In this document: positions 1 to 8,774 of the stretch, in pieces | Layout of the letters: the number at the start of each line of letters is the position of its first letter | How positions within the stretch are numbered: position 1 is the stretch's first letter | Origin: Acanthamoeba sp. SK_2022b | Lineage: Eukaryota; Discosea; Longamoebia; Acanthamoebidae | Assembly: GCA_027943245.1 (NCBI GenBank) | Contig: JANDJZ010000129.1 | Coordinates: 28,930-92,929 of the forward strand | Direction of reading: 5' to 3' | DNA length: 64,000 bases | Notes under the pieces: model-generated | What the model was told of the DNA's origin: nothing | The model's input: the letters and a program-made list of their open reading frames with translations, nothing else | Databases searched by the model: none | Program-made: the position numbers and the translations under genes

Positions 1-1172
1 TGCATCTGGTAGTAAGGTTCGCCATTGGTTTTGTCGACCAGACGGTCGGCGGAAACCAGCGTGACCGTTCCCGGAATTTTCGGGGTTTTGTTTTGGTTGA
101 AGGCGGTAAACATCAGATCCACCGGCAACCCGTTGTACACCTTATCGATCAGGTCGACTTTGAGGCGAGAATCCACCACCAATGTCGCCTGGCTGGGTAC
201 CACGTCCATCAGGTGGTCACCCGCTCCCACGACGCCCCCCTGAGTGAAGATATTCAATCCGACCACGGTGCCGTCCACCGGTGAGGTGATGGCGGTGTTG
301 CCCAGATCGAAATCGGCCATTTGCAGCTTGTTGCGGAACTCGCTGGCGTCCATTTGGGTTTGCGCCAGCTGCGTTCTGACTTCGCGCTGATAGTCGGCGA
401 AGCGCTGATCGATGCGTTGCTGAGATTCCTGCAGCTGCTTTTGCAGTTGGCCAATCCGCCCGACGGTTTCATCGATGCTACTGTTCACCTCGGCGAACTG
501 GCGCTGAATTTCCAGATAGCGGTTGCGCGGCAGGTAACCGTCCGCCGCCAGCTGTTTCATGCTGTTCATCTGCTCACGCAAGCTGGAGAGTTGGATCTGT
601 TTGTTGGCACGTGAGTCCTGCAGGCCTTTCAATTGGAAACGGATCCCGTCCATCGACTGCTTATAACCGTCAATTTCACTTTGCAGCCCTTGGCGGCGGG
701 AGGCGAACAGCTGCGTTTGCAGCGCAATGATCTCCGCGACACGTGGCTGATCCTTAACCTGAGCGAAAACAGGGGAAAAAGTGACCTTGCTCAGACCGTC
801 CCGTTCAGCCAGCAAGCGCCCTTCGGTCGCCAGCGTGGTGTAATACTGATCTCGCAGCGAATCGACCTGCGCCTGTGCCTGCACCTGGCTCAGCTGCACC
901 AGGACTTCGCCGGCTTTCACCTTGTCGCCGTCTTTCACCACGATATTTTTGATGATGCCGCTGGCCGGTGCCTGCACCGTTTTACGGTTGCCGGAAACGG
1001 TTACCGATCCCGGCGACGCGACCCCTTTGTCCAAAGGTGCAAACGCCGCCCAGGCCAAGAAACCGAACACGCCCACACCCAGCGCCAACCACCCGAGACG
1101 GGTATAACGGCGCTCATCCAGCGGGATCTGTTCTGAGTACGAGTCATTCGGCTCGCCAATATGCGTAGACAT
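1..1172 (-). CDS. lipC: LipC-type membrane fusion protein of a type I secretion system (3' end outside window)
   Basis: HlyD-family periplasmic adaptor that links the inner-membrane ABC exporter to an outer-membrane TolC-like channel. The ATG at 1172-1170 opens a frame running off the window start, giving about 390 residues. It begins MSTHIGEPNDSYSEQIPLDE, followed by one membrane segment near residues 26-46 (LGWLALGVGVFGFLAWAAF). Next comes a lipoyl-like half motif (VQAPASGIIKNIVVKDGD), a long Gln-rich coiled coil and the return half (ITSPVDGTVVGLNIFTQGG). About 440 residues is usual, so only the C-terminus is missing. It lies 54 bp downstream of lipB on the same strand, so co-transcription is likely. 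The lip name rests on the slaA-lipB context. Confidence 0.88.
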   Translation of the reverse strand, partial: MSTHIGEPNDSYSEQIPLDERRYTRLGWLALGVGVFGFLAWAAFAPLDKGVASPGSVTVSGNRKTVQAPASGIIKNIVVKDGDKVKAGEVLVQLSQVQAQAQVDSLRDQYYTTLATEGRLLAERDGLSKVTFSPVFAQVKDQPRVAEIIALQTQLFASRRQGLQSEIDGYKQSMDGIRFQLKGLQDSRANKQIQLSSLREQMNSMKQLAADGYLPRNRYLEIQRQFAEVNSSIDETVGRIGQLQKQLQESQQRIDQRFADYQREVRTQLAQTQMDASEFRNKLQMADFDLGNTAITSPVDGTVVGLNIFTQGGVVGAGDHLMDVVPSQATLVVDSRLKVDLIDKVYNGLPVDLMFTAFNQNKTPKIPGTVTLVSADRLVDKTNGEPYYQM

Positions 1173-1226
1173 ACCAACTCCTTTGACTGCCGGCGACGCA
1201 ACGGCGCCGCCAGGCCAGTTCACGGC

Positions 1227-2993
1227 TTAATTAATTTGAGTTTTAGGAACATCGCCTTCATCCGGCTCGGAGTTCACCGCACGCACCGCCTGCGTAGGCA
1301 CCTGCGCTTTTTGCGCATTCGCCAAGGCCTGCAGCACCTGCTGCGTTGGGCCAAACGCATTGACGTTCCCGTTAACCAGCAGCAACAGCTTGTTGGTCAT
1401 CGCCAGCAGATTGGTGCGGTGCGTAATCAGGATCACCGTCTTATTCCGCTGTTTAAGGAACGTAATGGCCTGGTTCAACGCCCGCTCGCCGGCATCGTCC
1501 AGATTGGAGTTGGGTTCATCCAGCACGATAAGAGAAGGATCGCCATACAGCGCGCGCGCCAAACCGATACGCTGTTTCTGACCGCCGGAAAGCCCGGCGC
1601 CCCCGCTGCCAATAACCGAATCATAGCCATTGGGGAAGCGCAGAATCAGCTCATGCACCCCGGCCAACTTGGCGGCCTCGATCACTTTCTCCGAGTCCAG
1701 CTCGTTGAAGCGGGCGATGTTCTCCGCGATGCTGCCGGCGAACAGCTCAATATCCTGCGGCAGATAGCCGATGTAAGGCCCCAGCTCGTCCTTGTTCCAC
1801 TGGTAGATGTCGGCGTTGTCCAGGCGCACGATGCCTTCGCTGACCGGCCAGATGCCGACCAGCAGACGCGCCAACGTCGACTTGCCGGAGGCGCTTGGCC
1901 CGATAATCCCCAGCACGTCTCCCGGCTGAATGGCGAAGCTGACGTTATGCAACACCGCGCTCCCCTTCGAGCCGGGCGGCGTCGCGGTCACCCCTTCAAC
2001 GGAAATCACCCCTTCCGGGCGCGGCAGCGACATGGCGGTACCACGCGGCGGATGCTGCTCCAACAAGCGTACCAGGCGCTGGTAAGCCAGCTTGGCGGAG
2101 CTCCAGCTTTTCCAAACGTTAATCACCTGCTCGATAGGCGCCAACGTGCGCCCCATCAAAATGGAACCGGCGATCATCATGCCCGGCGTGATGTGCCCAT
2201 CGATCGCCAGCCAGCCCCCCAGGCCCAAAACCAGCGACTGAAGCGACAGACGCACAAACTTCGTGATCGACGTGACCCGTGATGCCCGTTCGCTGGCGAT
2301 GCGTTGGCTGTTCAGGAAGCGCTGATGCAAACTGAACCAGCGCCCCTTCAGGTTGGGTAACATCCCCAACGCTTCAATCACTTCGGCATTGCGCAAGTTG
2401 GTGCTGGCCAGATTGCCCGACATGATTGAAAGCCGGCTGGCATCCGCCAACGGTTTCTTCGACACTACTTCGTTGATCACCGCCAGGGCGATCAACAGCA
2501 AGGAGCCCACCAGCGCGAACAACCCCAGCCAAGGGTTAAACAGGAAAATCACCAGCAGATAAATAGGGAACCACGGCGCATCGAAGAAGGCGAATAGCGC
2601 ACTGCCGGTCAGGAATTGACGTACGTTGGTCAGATCGCTCAGCATCTGGCCGGCATCGGAAGAGCCGTTCTTTAAATTCGCCTCGTAAGCCGCCGTATAG
2701 ATACGCGTATTGAGACGCATATCCAGCTGGCTGCCGATGCGGATCACCACCATGCTGCGCACGTATTCCAGCAAGGACATCATGCCGAACATACCCAGCA
2801 TGATCAGCGTCAGCATTAACAGCGTGATTTCATTACGAGAAGGAAGCACCCGGTCGTAAACCTGGAGCATGTAAATGGAAGGCACCAGCATTAACAGGTT
2901 AATAAACGCAGTGAATATGCCAACGGTCCAGAAGACTTTACTGCGCGTCCGTATAACATCCGCAATTTCGTTGCGCGGGATAAATTGATTCAC
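1227..2993 (-). CDS. lipB: Type I secretion ABC transporter LipB (PrtD family)
   Basis: Inner-membrane ABC exporter of 588 residues, the usual size for LipB/PrtD. A six-helix transmembrane domain occupies about residues 20-310 and one ATPase domain follows. Walker A is GPSASGKST (365-373), the signature is LSGGQ (468-472), and Walker B is SLIVLDEP (about 487-494) with catalytic Glu. There is no N-terminal C39 peptidase domain, so substrates should carry uncleaved C-terminal signals. In S. marcescens the Lip exporter moves lipase, metalloprotease and the S-layer protein (family knowledge). The gene sits between slaA and lipC on one strand, and the third component (lipD) should lie beyond position 1. 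Confidence 0.93.
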   Translation of the reverse strand: MNQFIPRNEIADVIRTRSKVFWTVGIFTAFINLLMLVPSIYMLQVYDRVLPSRNEITLLMLTLIMLGMFGMMSLLEYVRSMVVIRIGSQLDMRLNTRIYTAAYEANLKNGSSDAGQMLSDLTNVRQFLTGSALFAFFDAPWFPIYLLVIFLFNPWLGLFALVGSLLLIALAVINEVVSKKPLADASRLSIMSGNLASTNLRNAEVIEALGMLPNLKGRWFSLHQRFLNSQRIASERASRVTSITKFVRLSLQSLVLGLGGWLAIDGHITPGMMIAGSILMGRTLAPIEQVINVWKSWSSAKLAYQRLVRLLEQHPPRGTAMSLPRPEGVISVEGVTATPPGSKGSAVLHNVSFAIQPGDVLGIIGPSASGKSTLARLLVGIWPVSEGIVRLDNADIYQWNKDELGPYIGYLPQDIELFAGSIAENIARFNELDSEKVIEAAKLAGVHELILRFPNGYDSVIGSGGAGLSGGQKQRIGLARALYGDPSLIVLDEPNSNLDDAGERALNQAITFLKQRNKTVILITHRTNLLAMTNKLLLLVNGNVNAFGPTQQVLQALANAQKAQVPTQAVRAVNSEPDEGDVPKTQIN

Positions 2994-3165
2994 GTTCTGC
3001 CCTTACATCATGTGCACTGTCAGTCCAATCCGCATTGACCCCTTCCCTAAAGAAATTCCTAAAAAAGAATTACCCCGAGAAGACTCACCCCAAAGAAATG
3101 CCCGAGACTGCAGATACTTTCGTTAACTATAGGTAGAGAAAGTGAAAACCAGCAAGGTAGGGTAT

Positions 3166-3201
3166 AAAAAAAAAGCCGGTCACCATGCCTTGAAAAGGCT
3201 T
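3166..3201 (-). terminator. Rho-independent terminator candidate upstream of lipB
   Basis: Read on the minus strand, AAGCC and GGCTT enclose a small GCCTT-TTC-AAGGC hairpin, and a run of nine T follows (complement of A3166-A3174). It is the second terminator-like structure after slaA and would separate slaA from lipBCD transcription. Confidence 0.55.
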
Positions 3202-3295
3202 GATAAAACAAAACGATGCAGGAGAATGCAAAAGAAACTGGAAGAGAACGAAATGGAATAACTTAGAGAGGATGATGTCGCTCACAAATTTAAAC

Positions 3296-3321
3296 ATGCG
3301 GGGGAATAACCTCCCCCGCAT
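3296..3321 (-). terminator. Terminator or attenuator hairpin downstream of slaA
   Basis: Perfect 10-bp inverted repeat ATGCGGGGGA / TCCCCCGCAT with a 6-nt loop, 53 nt past the slaA stop. Only short T runs follow on the minus strand (GTTTAAATTT), so it may be a terminator, an mRNA-stabilising end, or both. Confidence 0.6.
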
Positions 3322-3374
3322 TATTTAAAACTCAATAGTTCCATAGGGAATTATTGATTATTGCGGTTTAACTC

Positions 3375-6371
3375 TTAGGCATAGTGCAGAGTATCGACCA
3401 ATTGCTGGTGGTTCTGGCCCGTCAGGTAAATGACGGTATCGTTAGCATCCAGCGTGTGGTTATTGTTGTTATCAATAATCACGTAGGAGTCCGCCGTGTT
3501 GCCGGAGCCGCTGAACACCACCGAGGCCACGCCCACTTTTGCCGTCAGCGAGTTTGGATTGCTCAGGCCCAGGATGCCGCCCAACAGACCGACGACGCCG
3601 GTAGTCAGGCCGCCAACCAGCGACCCCAACAGCGCATCCAGCGTATCCGCCGGACGGGTGCCGTAGTCCGCCACCGCGGTACCGGTGTTGGACAGGGTCA
3701 GACCGGAAGCCGCATCCACGATTTTGTCTTTCGCGGTGCTGAAGTCGGTGATGGTGACCCCCGCCTGCGAAGTACTGGATTTCAGATCGTAGATATTCGC
3801 CCCGGTGCCCCCGGTCAACGTGGTGTTACCCAGTACGTTGAAGCTGTCGGCCGTGGACGTCCCTTCTACCGTCAGTTGGTAACCGTTCAGACCCAGCGTG
3901 TTCAACAGCGGAGTCAGTAGCGCTGTGGTAACGGCGCTCAGTGGCAAGGCATTCAGAAGTTGAACAATGATGCCATCCCCGGTCCCGGTTGTATTCGAGT
4001 TCAGGTTCAAGCCAGCAGTATTACTGGAAGCGTTGATATCATGAACAAAGCTGAATCCATTGCCGACTGTAAGATTCAGCGCATGATCTCCGGTCACGTT
4101 AATCGTTTGAACCTGAGCATTGGTACCGCCCAATGTCAACACGTTGCTGAACGAGCCCGTACCACCGGAAGCCACGTTTAACGTACCGAGAGCAGTGCCC
4201 AACAAAGCGCTACTGCTACTATTCAAACTGACGGTACCGGCATTCACGTTCGCCGAGCTCACTGCATCAAAGTTGATGTTAAAGTGGTCGGTGGCGTTTT
4301 GGACGAAGGTGAAGTTCAGCGTACTGGCTGAGGTCGCGTCGCCTTTCACTTCCAGCTGTGCGGCGTTACCGCCGGCAGCGTTGATGACGTTGACGTTAGC
4401 CAGGCCGGAGATCACGAACCCTTGCGCCCCCAGGTTGGTCGCCGCTGCGTTCTGGGTGACCGTACCGCCCGTAGTACCTTCTACCGTAGACGTGCCGTTG
4501 GTCAGGCCAAAGTCGAAGGTGTTGGTTGGCGTAGTGACGCTGGTGGTGGTCGGTGAACCAATCAGCGGTGTCGTAATCAGCGTACCGACGGACTTACCGA
4601 TATAACCGGTCAGATCAATCTGCTCAAAGTTCGAGAAGTTGTTGGCGTTGCTGGTCACGGTGCTGGTGCGAATGCCCAGGGCGTTCTGGTTGGTCACGAC
4701 GGTTTTGGTGATGAAGTTGGCAGAGATGGAGTCCGTGCCGGTACCGCCGTCAGCCTTGACGGTATTGGCAACGGTGTTCGCACCGCCGGAAACCGCGTTA
4801 CCCGCCCAGTGCAGGCTGTCGTTGCCGGCGCCAAGGTTAAACTGCGCGGTACCGGTCGCGATGTTAGCCGTCGAAGTCACGACCACGTTGTCTGAACCGG
4901 AGCTGGCGTTCAGAATGACGTTGCCGTTGTTGACGGTGACAGCAACCCCAGGATTAACGCCGTTATCAGACAGGTTGACCGTTGCTGCGCTGGTGCCGTT
5001 GATGGTCAGGTTTGCCAGGTGATCGGCGAACTTCAGGTTGACCAGGCTGGCGGCATTGGCGTTCAGTTGAACATTTGTCAGTACTGCGGTTTCGGCGTTG
5101 CTGATTTGGTGGGAAGCGCCAGTGTTGACAGTTCCTGTCGCGTTACCCCCAGCAGCCGTTGCCGTCAGAGATGCAGCGGTTTTATACAGCAGGCTAGTAC
5201 CGATGTCATATTCAAAGCCATGCTGCTGAGTTACAGTTGTGGCGTCGGTGGCAGTTGAGTTGCGCAGGTCATTAATAATCGCAGTTGTGATCGCGCCTTT
5301 GTCAGTTAAACCGCTATACAGTGCAATTTGCGCTGGTGTAGCAGCAACACCGTGAACGCCAGTATATACGTGCTGAATGAAGTCAGTGCCGGTTAATTGA
5401 GCACCTTTTTTCTGAAACTCAACAGAGGTCAACAGTTTTGTGGTCAGAGAAGCAAAAGTGTTACCGTGCTTACCCAGATAATTGCTCCAGTCGTCCAAGC
5501 CTTGCGCATCAACATCACGTTGAGGTACAGCAAGATAGATGGAAGCAACCTGTTCACGAGCAGCCAAACCCGCCAGTTGACCGGCAGCATCAGGCTGAGT
5601 CTCAGTCAAGAAGAATTGCTGCGCAGCAGTATCACCGGAGCCCACAGTGCCACGCAATCCGGTAATGATATTGATCAATACATCACCTTTAGTACCGCCC
5701 CCGCTGAGAATTGCACTCAGAGCGGAGAACTCACTGGTACTTGGCGCGCGTTCATAGGCTTCATTAAACACCTTATTGATAAAATCTGTGTTTGATAACG
5801 AATTGAGCGCTGCTCGATCGGTAACAAATTTATTGGCTACTTGTGAGAAGGATTGCGCGGAGGTATTTATCTGCGTAGCTAGTGTAATAACCGTGCTGGT
5901 GACAGGATCGATGCCAGCCAGATAATAGAGTGCCAATGCATCCGACACACCAGGCCCAGAGCCAGCGGCGCTAGTGCCCGGGAATAGCACGTTATTGAGT
6001 TGCGCATCGAAGTTGCTCTGAGACGCCAGCGTGCCGCTATCAAAACCGCTGTAATTCAGCAAAGAGTTAATGGCGCTAGATATGGCATCGTTCAAGGTGC
6101 TCCCAGCAAGAATCGCCTGCAGTTGCGCTGTTGTCGGGGAGTTGCCATAGGCTGCTGTGTAGATACTCTGTAAGATTTCAACGTCTGTTTTGGATGCATA
6201 GAGTGCCTGTCCAGCACTGGAGGATAACAGACTGGAGATGTATGCCTGGGCGGTAGTTTGCCCTTTCTCTATTTGATTACCAACAGTGTCAAACACGGTT
6301 GGTGATGCATTTTGTCCAAGCACAGCTAAAAGAAGCGCTGCCGCCTCTTTCTGGTACACTAGAGAAGCCAT
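3375..6371 (-). CDS. slaA: S-layer protein SlaA, exported by the Lip system
   Basis: Secreted surface-layer protein of 998 residues. There is no N-terminal signal peptide, as expected for type I secretion. Residues about 1-390 look like DUF4214-type helical repeats (for example near DVDAQGLDDWSNYL). The rest is Ala/Thr/Asn/Gly-rich beta-repeat sequence with RTX-like calcium motifs: NLGAGNDSL, ADGGTGTDSI, and LTGGTGANIYDL followed by TITDFSTAKDKI. Cysteine is absent. The C-terminus is VIYLTGQNHQQLVDTLHYA; its hydrophobic five residues start 19 from the end, the position described for the Lip-exporter signal. AAGGAT lies 6 nt before the ATG. It may be described elsewhere as an RTX-like or DUF4214 protein. 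Confidence 0.9.
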   Translation of the reverse strand: MASLVYQKEAAALLLAVLGQNASPTVFDTVGNQIEKGQTTAQAYISSLLSSSAGQALYASKTDVEILQSIYTAAYGNSPTTAQLQAILAGSTLNDAISSAINSLLNYSGFDSGTLASQSNFDAQLNNVLFPGTSAAGSGPGVSDALALYYLAGIDPVTSTVITLATQINTSAQSFSQVANKFVTDRAALNSLSNTDFINKVFNEAYERAPSTSEFSALSAILSGGGTKGDVLINIITGLRGTVGSGDTAAQQFFLTETQPDAAGQLAGLAAREQVASIYLAVPQRDVDAQGLDDWSNYLGKHGNTFASLTTKLLTSVEFQKKGAQLTGTDFIQHVYTGVHGVAATPAQIALYSGLTDKGAITTAIINDLRNSTATDATTVTQQHGFEYDIGTSLLYKTAASLTATAAGGNATGTVNTGASHQISNAETAVLTNVQLNANAASLVNLKFADHLANLTINGTSAATVNLSDNGVNPGVAVTVNNGNVILNASSGSDNVVVTSTANIATGTAQFNLGAGNDSLHWAGNAVSGGANTVANTVKADGGTGTDSISANFITKTVVTNQNALGIRTSTVTSNANNFSNFEQIDLTGYIGKSVGTLITTPLIGSPTTTSVTTPTNTFDFGLTNGTSTVEGTTGGTVTQNAAATNLGAQGFVISGLANVNVINAAGGNAAQLEVKGDATSASTLNFTFVQNATDHFNINFDAVSSANVNAGTVSLNSSSSALLGTALGTLNVASGGTGSFSNVLTLGGTNAQVQTINVTGDHALNLTVGNGFSFVHDINASSNTAGLNLNSNTTGTGDGIIVQLLNALPLSAVTTALLTPLLNTLGLNGYQLTVEGTSTADSFNVLGNTTLTGGTGANIYDLKSSTSQAGVTITDFSTAKDKIVDAASGLTLSNTGTAVADYGTRPADTLDALLGSLVGGLTTGVVGLLGGILGLSNPNSLTAKVGVASVVFSGSGNTADSYVIIDNNNNHTLDANDTVIYLTGQNHQQLVDTLHYA

Positions 6372-6800
6372 AATCGTATCCTTAAAAATAAAATGGTTTT
6401 AGCTAGGCAAAATCAAATCTGATTTTAAAACCTGGCGTTAGCGATAAAAACGTTACCGCACAATTGAATACCTCGCGAAAAAACCCCCTTTCTTCGCATA
6501 TAAAGAAAAGTTCAAAAAATGCAAGCTGTCAAGGTGGTAGGATTTTTATTATAAAAAAAATAAAACACAACAAAATCAAAAACATAAAAAGATGATCGTT
6601 CTATAAATAAGTCGCGCTAATATTTAATTTCGAACAATAAAAAAGTCATCGACAATAACCATCTAAAAATTAGAGATAAAAGAGTTAAAATCAGTAGGAT
6701 TTTCTAGTATTAGAAGATATCCACATTCTTTCGAAAAAACTATCACATTGAAAAATAATAATTTAAATAAGAAACTGAAGAAAGTCACTATTCTTCAACA
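6372..6800. other. AT-rich slaA upstream region
   Basis: About 430 bp of very AT-rich DNA with long A/T runs (for example around 6540-6660). No ORF with a ribosome binding site was seen. It must contain the slaA promoter, but no -35/-10 pair stands out enough to name. Confidence 0.5.
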
Positions 6801-6924
6801 GACAAGGGACAAGGGACAAGGGACAAGGGACAAGGGACAAGGGACAAGGGACAAGGGACAAGGGACAAGGGACAAGGGACAAGGGACAAGGGACAAGGGA
6901 CAAGGGACAAGGGACAAGGGACAA
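6801..6924. repeat. Perfect 7-bp tandem repeat (GACAAGG, about 17.7 copies)
   Basis: GACAAGG is repeated without a mismatch over 124 bp, 17 full units plus GACAA. It lies between the polysaccharide-locus terminator and the slaA promoter region. Seven is not a multiple of three, so unit gain or loss shifts any frame crossing it. A frame from a TTG at 6748 reads it as an RDKGQGT heptapeptide repeat but lacks a ribosome binding site. On the minus strand the unit is CCTTGTC, C-rich and G-poor. Confidence 0.97.
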
Positions 6925-7047
6925 AACAGAATAAATAAATTTATGGCAGAGGGGAAGGAATGGGTTAGGAAAAGAATGAAAATGGGTTGGGAGGAAAATG
7001 AAACAGGAGAGGATTATAAGGTTGTTGGAGAAAAATTGATTGAGAAA
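6925..7047 (-). promoter_or_regulatory. C-rich, G-poor minus-strand segment, candidate Rho-utilisation region
   Basis: The plus strand here has 40 G and 3 C in 123 nt, so a minus-strand transcript would have 40 C and 3 G. It starts right after the locus terminator hairpin and continues into the tandem repeat (18 C, 52 G on plus). A long unstructured C-over-G RNA is the classic composition of a Rho loading site. Function is inferred from composition only. Confidence 0.4.
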
Positions 7048-7070
7048 GGCGCAACATGAAACGTTGCGCC
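7048..7070 (-). terminator. Terminator hairpin at the end of the polysaccharide operon
   Basis: Perfect 8-bp stem GGCGCAAC / GTTGCGCC with a 7-nt loop, 117 nt past the wbaP stop. On the minus strand TTTCTC follows, a weak U tract. It fits the end of the long operon and may work with the C-rich segment behind it. Confidence 0.55.
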
Positions 7071-7186
7071 ATTAAAATGCAGCAAAGCAGACTCAGTAAT
7101 CAAAAAATAAACAGTTTAAAATCAAACAAATAGGTGAAGTTCTCATTTAAAACCATTCGGCATCGTACAGAGGCACAAGATTAAAA

Positions 7187-8632
7187 CTAATATGCACCAT
7201 CACGCTTCAAAACCACACCTATCGTCTTGAATAGAATCGCTATGTCATTCCATAATGCCCAATTTTTTACGTACCAGGCATCAAAATAAACCCGCGTATC
7301 GTAATCAATATCATTGCGACCACTAACCTGCCAAAGACCTGTCATGCCCGGTTTTGCCATATAGTAATAATCAACATCACCAGCATAACGTTCAAGTTCT
7401 GCCTCAATAATAGGACGAGGACCAACTAAACTCATCTCACCTCTAAAAACATTCCACAATTGAGGTAACTCATCAAGGCTGGTTTTTCGGATAAAATGAC
7501 CAATTTTAGTGATTCTAGGATCGTTCTTTAATTTAAAATCCTTATCCCATTCGGCCTTTGCAGCAGGATCTGTTCGTAATAAATCATCTAACACTTCTTG
7601 TGAGTTCATTACCATGGAACGAAACTTAAGACACTTAAATCTTATCCCATTATGGCCAACACGCTCATGACCATAAATAGCCTTGCCGCCATCACGTGAA
7701 ACTTTGTATGCCAAAAATAGTAATACAGGTGACAATACCAACATGATAGAAGCTGAGCCAACAATATCAAAAATACGCTTAATCAGCCGTGACGAACGCT
7801 TGGCCAAATTATTACCCACTCGTAATATCATGACCTCATGGCTAAATATGAACGACATATCAGTGCCATACAAAGGAACACCGCGCAGTGTCGGTATAAC
7901 TGAAACAGAACGGCAGTTATGTTTCGCAAGATTCTTTAACCACCAGTCACGTAATGCATGTTCTTCGAATTCTAGCGCGACAATAAACTGTGTACTCTCA
8001 ACATCGGCGATCTTCCACAGCGCCTCCTCAGAATCAAGCACAGGGATATCGGTGATAACTTCCTCACAAGGTGAACTTGTGCAAACAAAGGCAATCACAT
8101 TAAAACCAAGTACTTCCTCACTCTGTAAAGCCGCGTAGGCTTCTTTTGCATTTTTTCCGGAACCGATAACAATAGTATCTTTTTTCCACAGATGAAGCTT
8201 ATTCAATATTCGCTTTGTAATCGCTCGCCCCAATGGAATGAGTATCAAAATGAGAACCCACGTAACCAACCAAACCCAGCGAGAAAAGTTCCACTTTGAG
8301 AAAGCAACCAGCGACAGGTCTAAAACAGCAAAAATCAATAATGTTCTAACAACCTCTTTCAACTCAAACCAAAAAGGCTTTCTATACGTATAATGCCTCA
8401 ACCTTGACAGAAACCAAGTAATACAAACAACAGATAGAATTAAATGAGCAAAAATTCTTGCGGTGTAAGTTCCATCCTCGGGTAGAACAAGACTATTGCC
8501 AGTAGAGTGAAAAACAATAAAGTAGGCAAGAAAAAGAGAGGTGTTAAAAAATAAAAAATCTGACACAATCAGGGAAACCTTAGGTACAATTGTTTTTAGC
8601 ACATTTTTATTTTTTAACATTGCGCTTTCCAT
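7187..8632 (-). CDS. wbaP: Undecaprenyl-phosphate sugar phosphotransferase, WbaP-like
   Basis: Initiating enzyme of Wzy-type polysaccharide synthesis: it transfers a hexose-1-phosphate, galactose in the WbaP family, to undecaprenyl phosphate at the inner membrane. It has 481 residues (WbaP about 476). N-terminal membrane helices lie within residues 15-140, then a soluble linker with VIGSGKNAKEAY. The bacterial sugar transferase domain starts near 285 (RIFDIVGSAS) and contains KFRSMV, DELPQLWNV, GEMSLVGPRP and GMTGLWQVSGR. An in-frame ATG at 8620 follows GGAAAG and is an alternative start. It is the last gene of the operon. Galactose rather than glucose specificity is inferred from similarity and from the presence of glf. 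Confidence 0.85.
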   Translation of the reverse strand: MESAMLKNKNVLKTIVPKVSLIVSDFLFFNTSLFLAYFIVFHSTGNSLVLPEDGTYTARIFAHLILSVVCITWFLSRLRHYTYRKPFWFELKEVVRTLLIFAVLDLSLVAFSKWNFSRWVWLVTWVLILILIPLGRAITKRILNKLHLWKKDTIVIGSGKNAKEAYAALQSEEVLGFNVIAFVCTSSPCEEVITDIPVLDSEEALWKIADVESTQFIVALEFEEHALRDWWLKNLAKHNCRSVSVIPTLRGVPLYGTDMSFIFSHEVMILRVGNNLAKRSSRLIKRIFDIVGSASIMLVLSPVLLFLAYKVSRDGGKAIYGHERVGHNGIRFKCLKFRSMVMNSQEVLDDLLRTDPAAKAEWDKDFKLKNDPRITKIGHFIRKTSLDELPQLWNVFRGEMSLVGPRPIIEAELERYAGDVDYYYMAKPGMTGLWQVSGRNDIDYDTRVYFDAWYVKNWALWNDIAILFKTIGVVLKRDGAY

Positions 8633-8774
8633 CCATAATAATAATACACATATTTACTCCCCATAAATGGTTTATAAAAATACCAATTAAATCCTATACC
8701 AAGACTAGCAACATAAAGGGTAAGTCACTTAAATTAAAAGAGAAGTCAGTAATGCGACCATTCCCTTTACGATA

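Larger units (their letters stand above)
2994..3374. other. Intergenic region between slaA and lipB
   Basis: 381 bp without a credible gene. It holds two hairpins oriented as minus-strand terminators (3296-3321 and 3166-3201) and must contain any lipB promoter. A 64-codon hydrophobic open frame on the minus strand starts inside the first hairpin, lacks a ribosome binding site and was not accepted. Confidence 0.6.

Noticed and set aside
3127..3321. 64-codon hydrophobic frame on the minus strand between slaA and lipB
   Set aside because: Begins inside a terminator hairpin and has no ribosome binding site.
6801..6924. CRISPR array or VNTR gene
   Set aside because: The 7-bp units are contiguous without spacers; it is a simple tandem repeat.
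6748..7059. 103-codon frame through the 7-bp repeat (RDKGQGT repeats)
   Set aside because: Starts with TTG, has no ribosome binding site, ends inside a terminator loop and its content is dictated by the repeat and a purine-rich strand.
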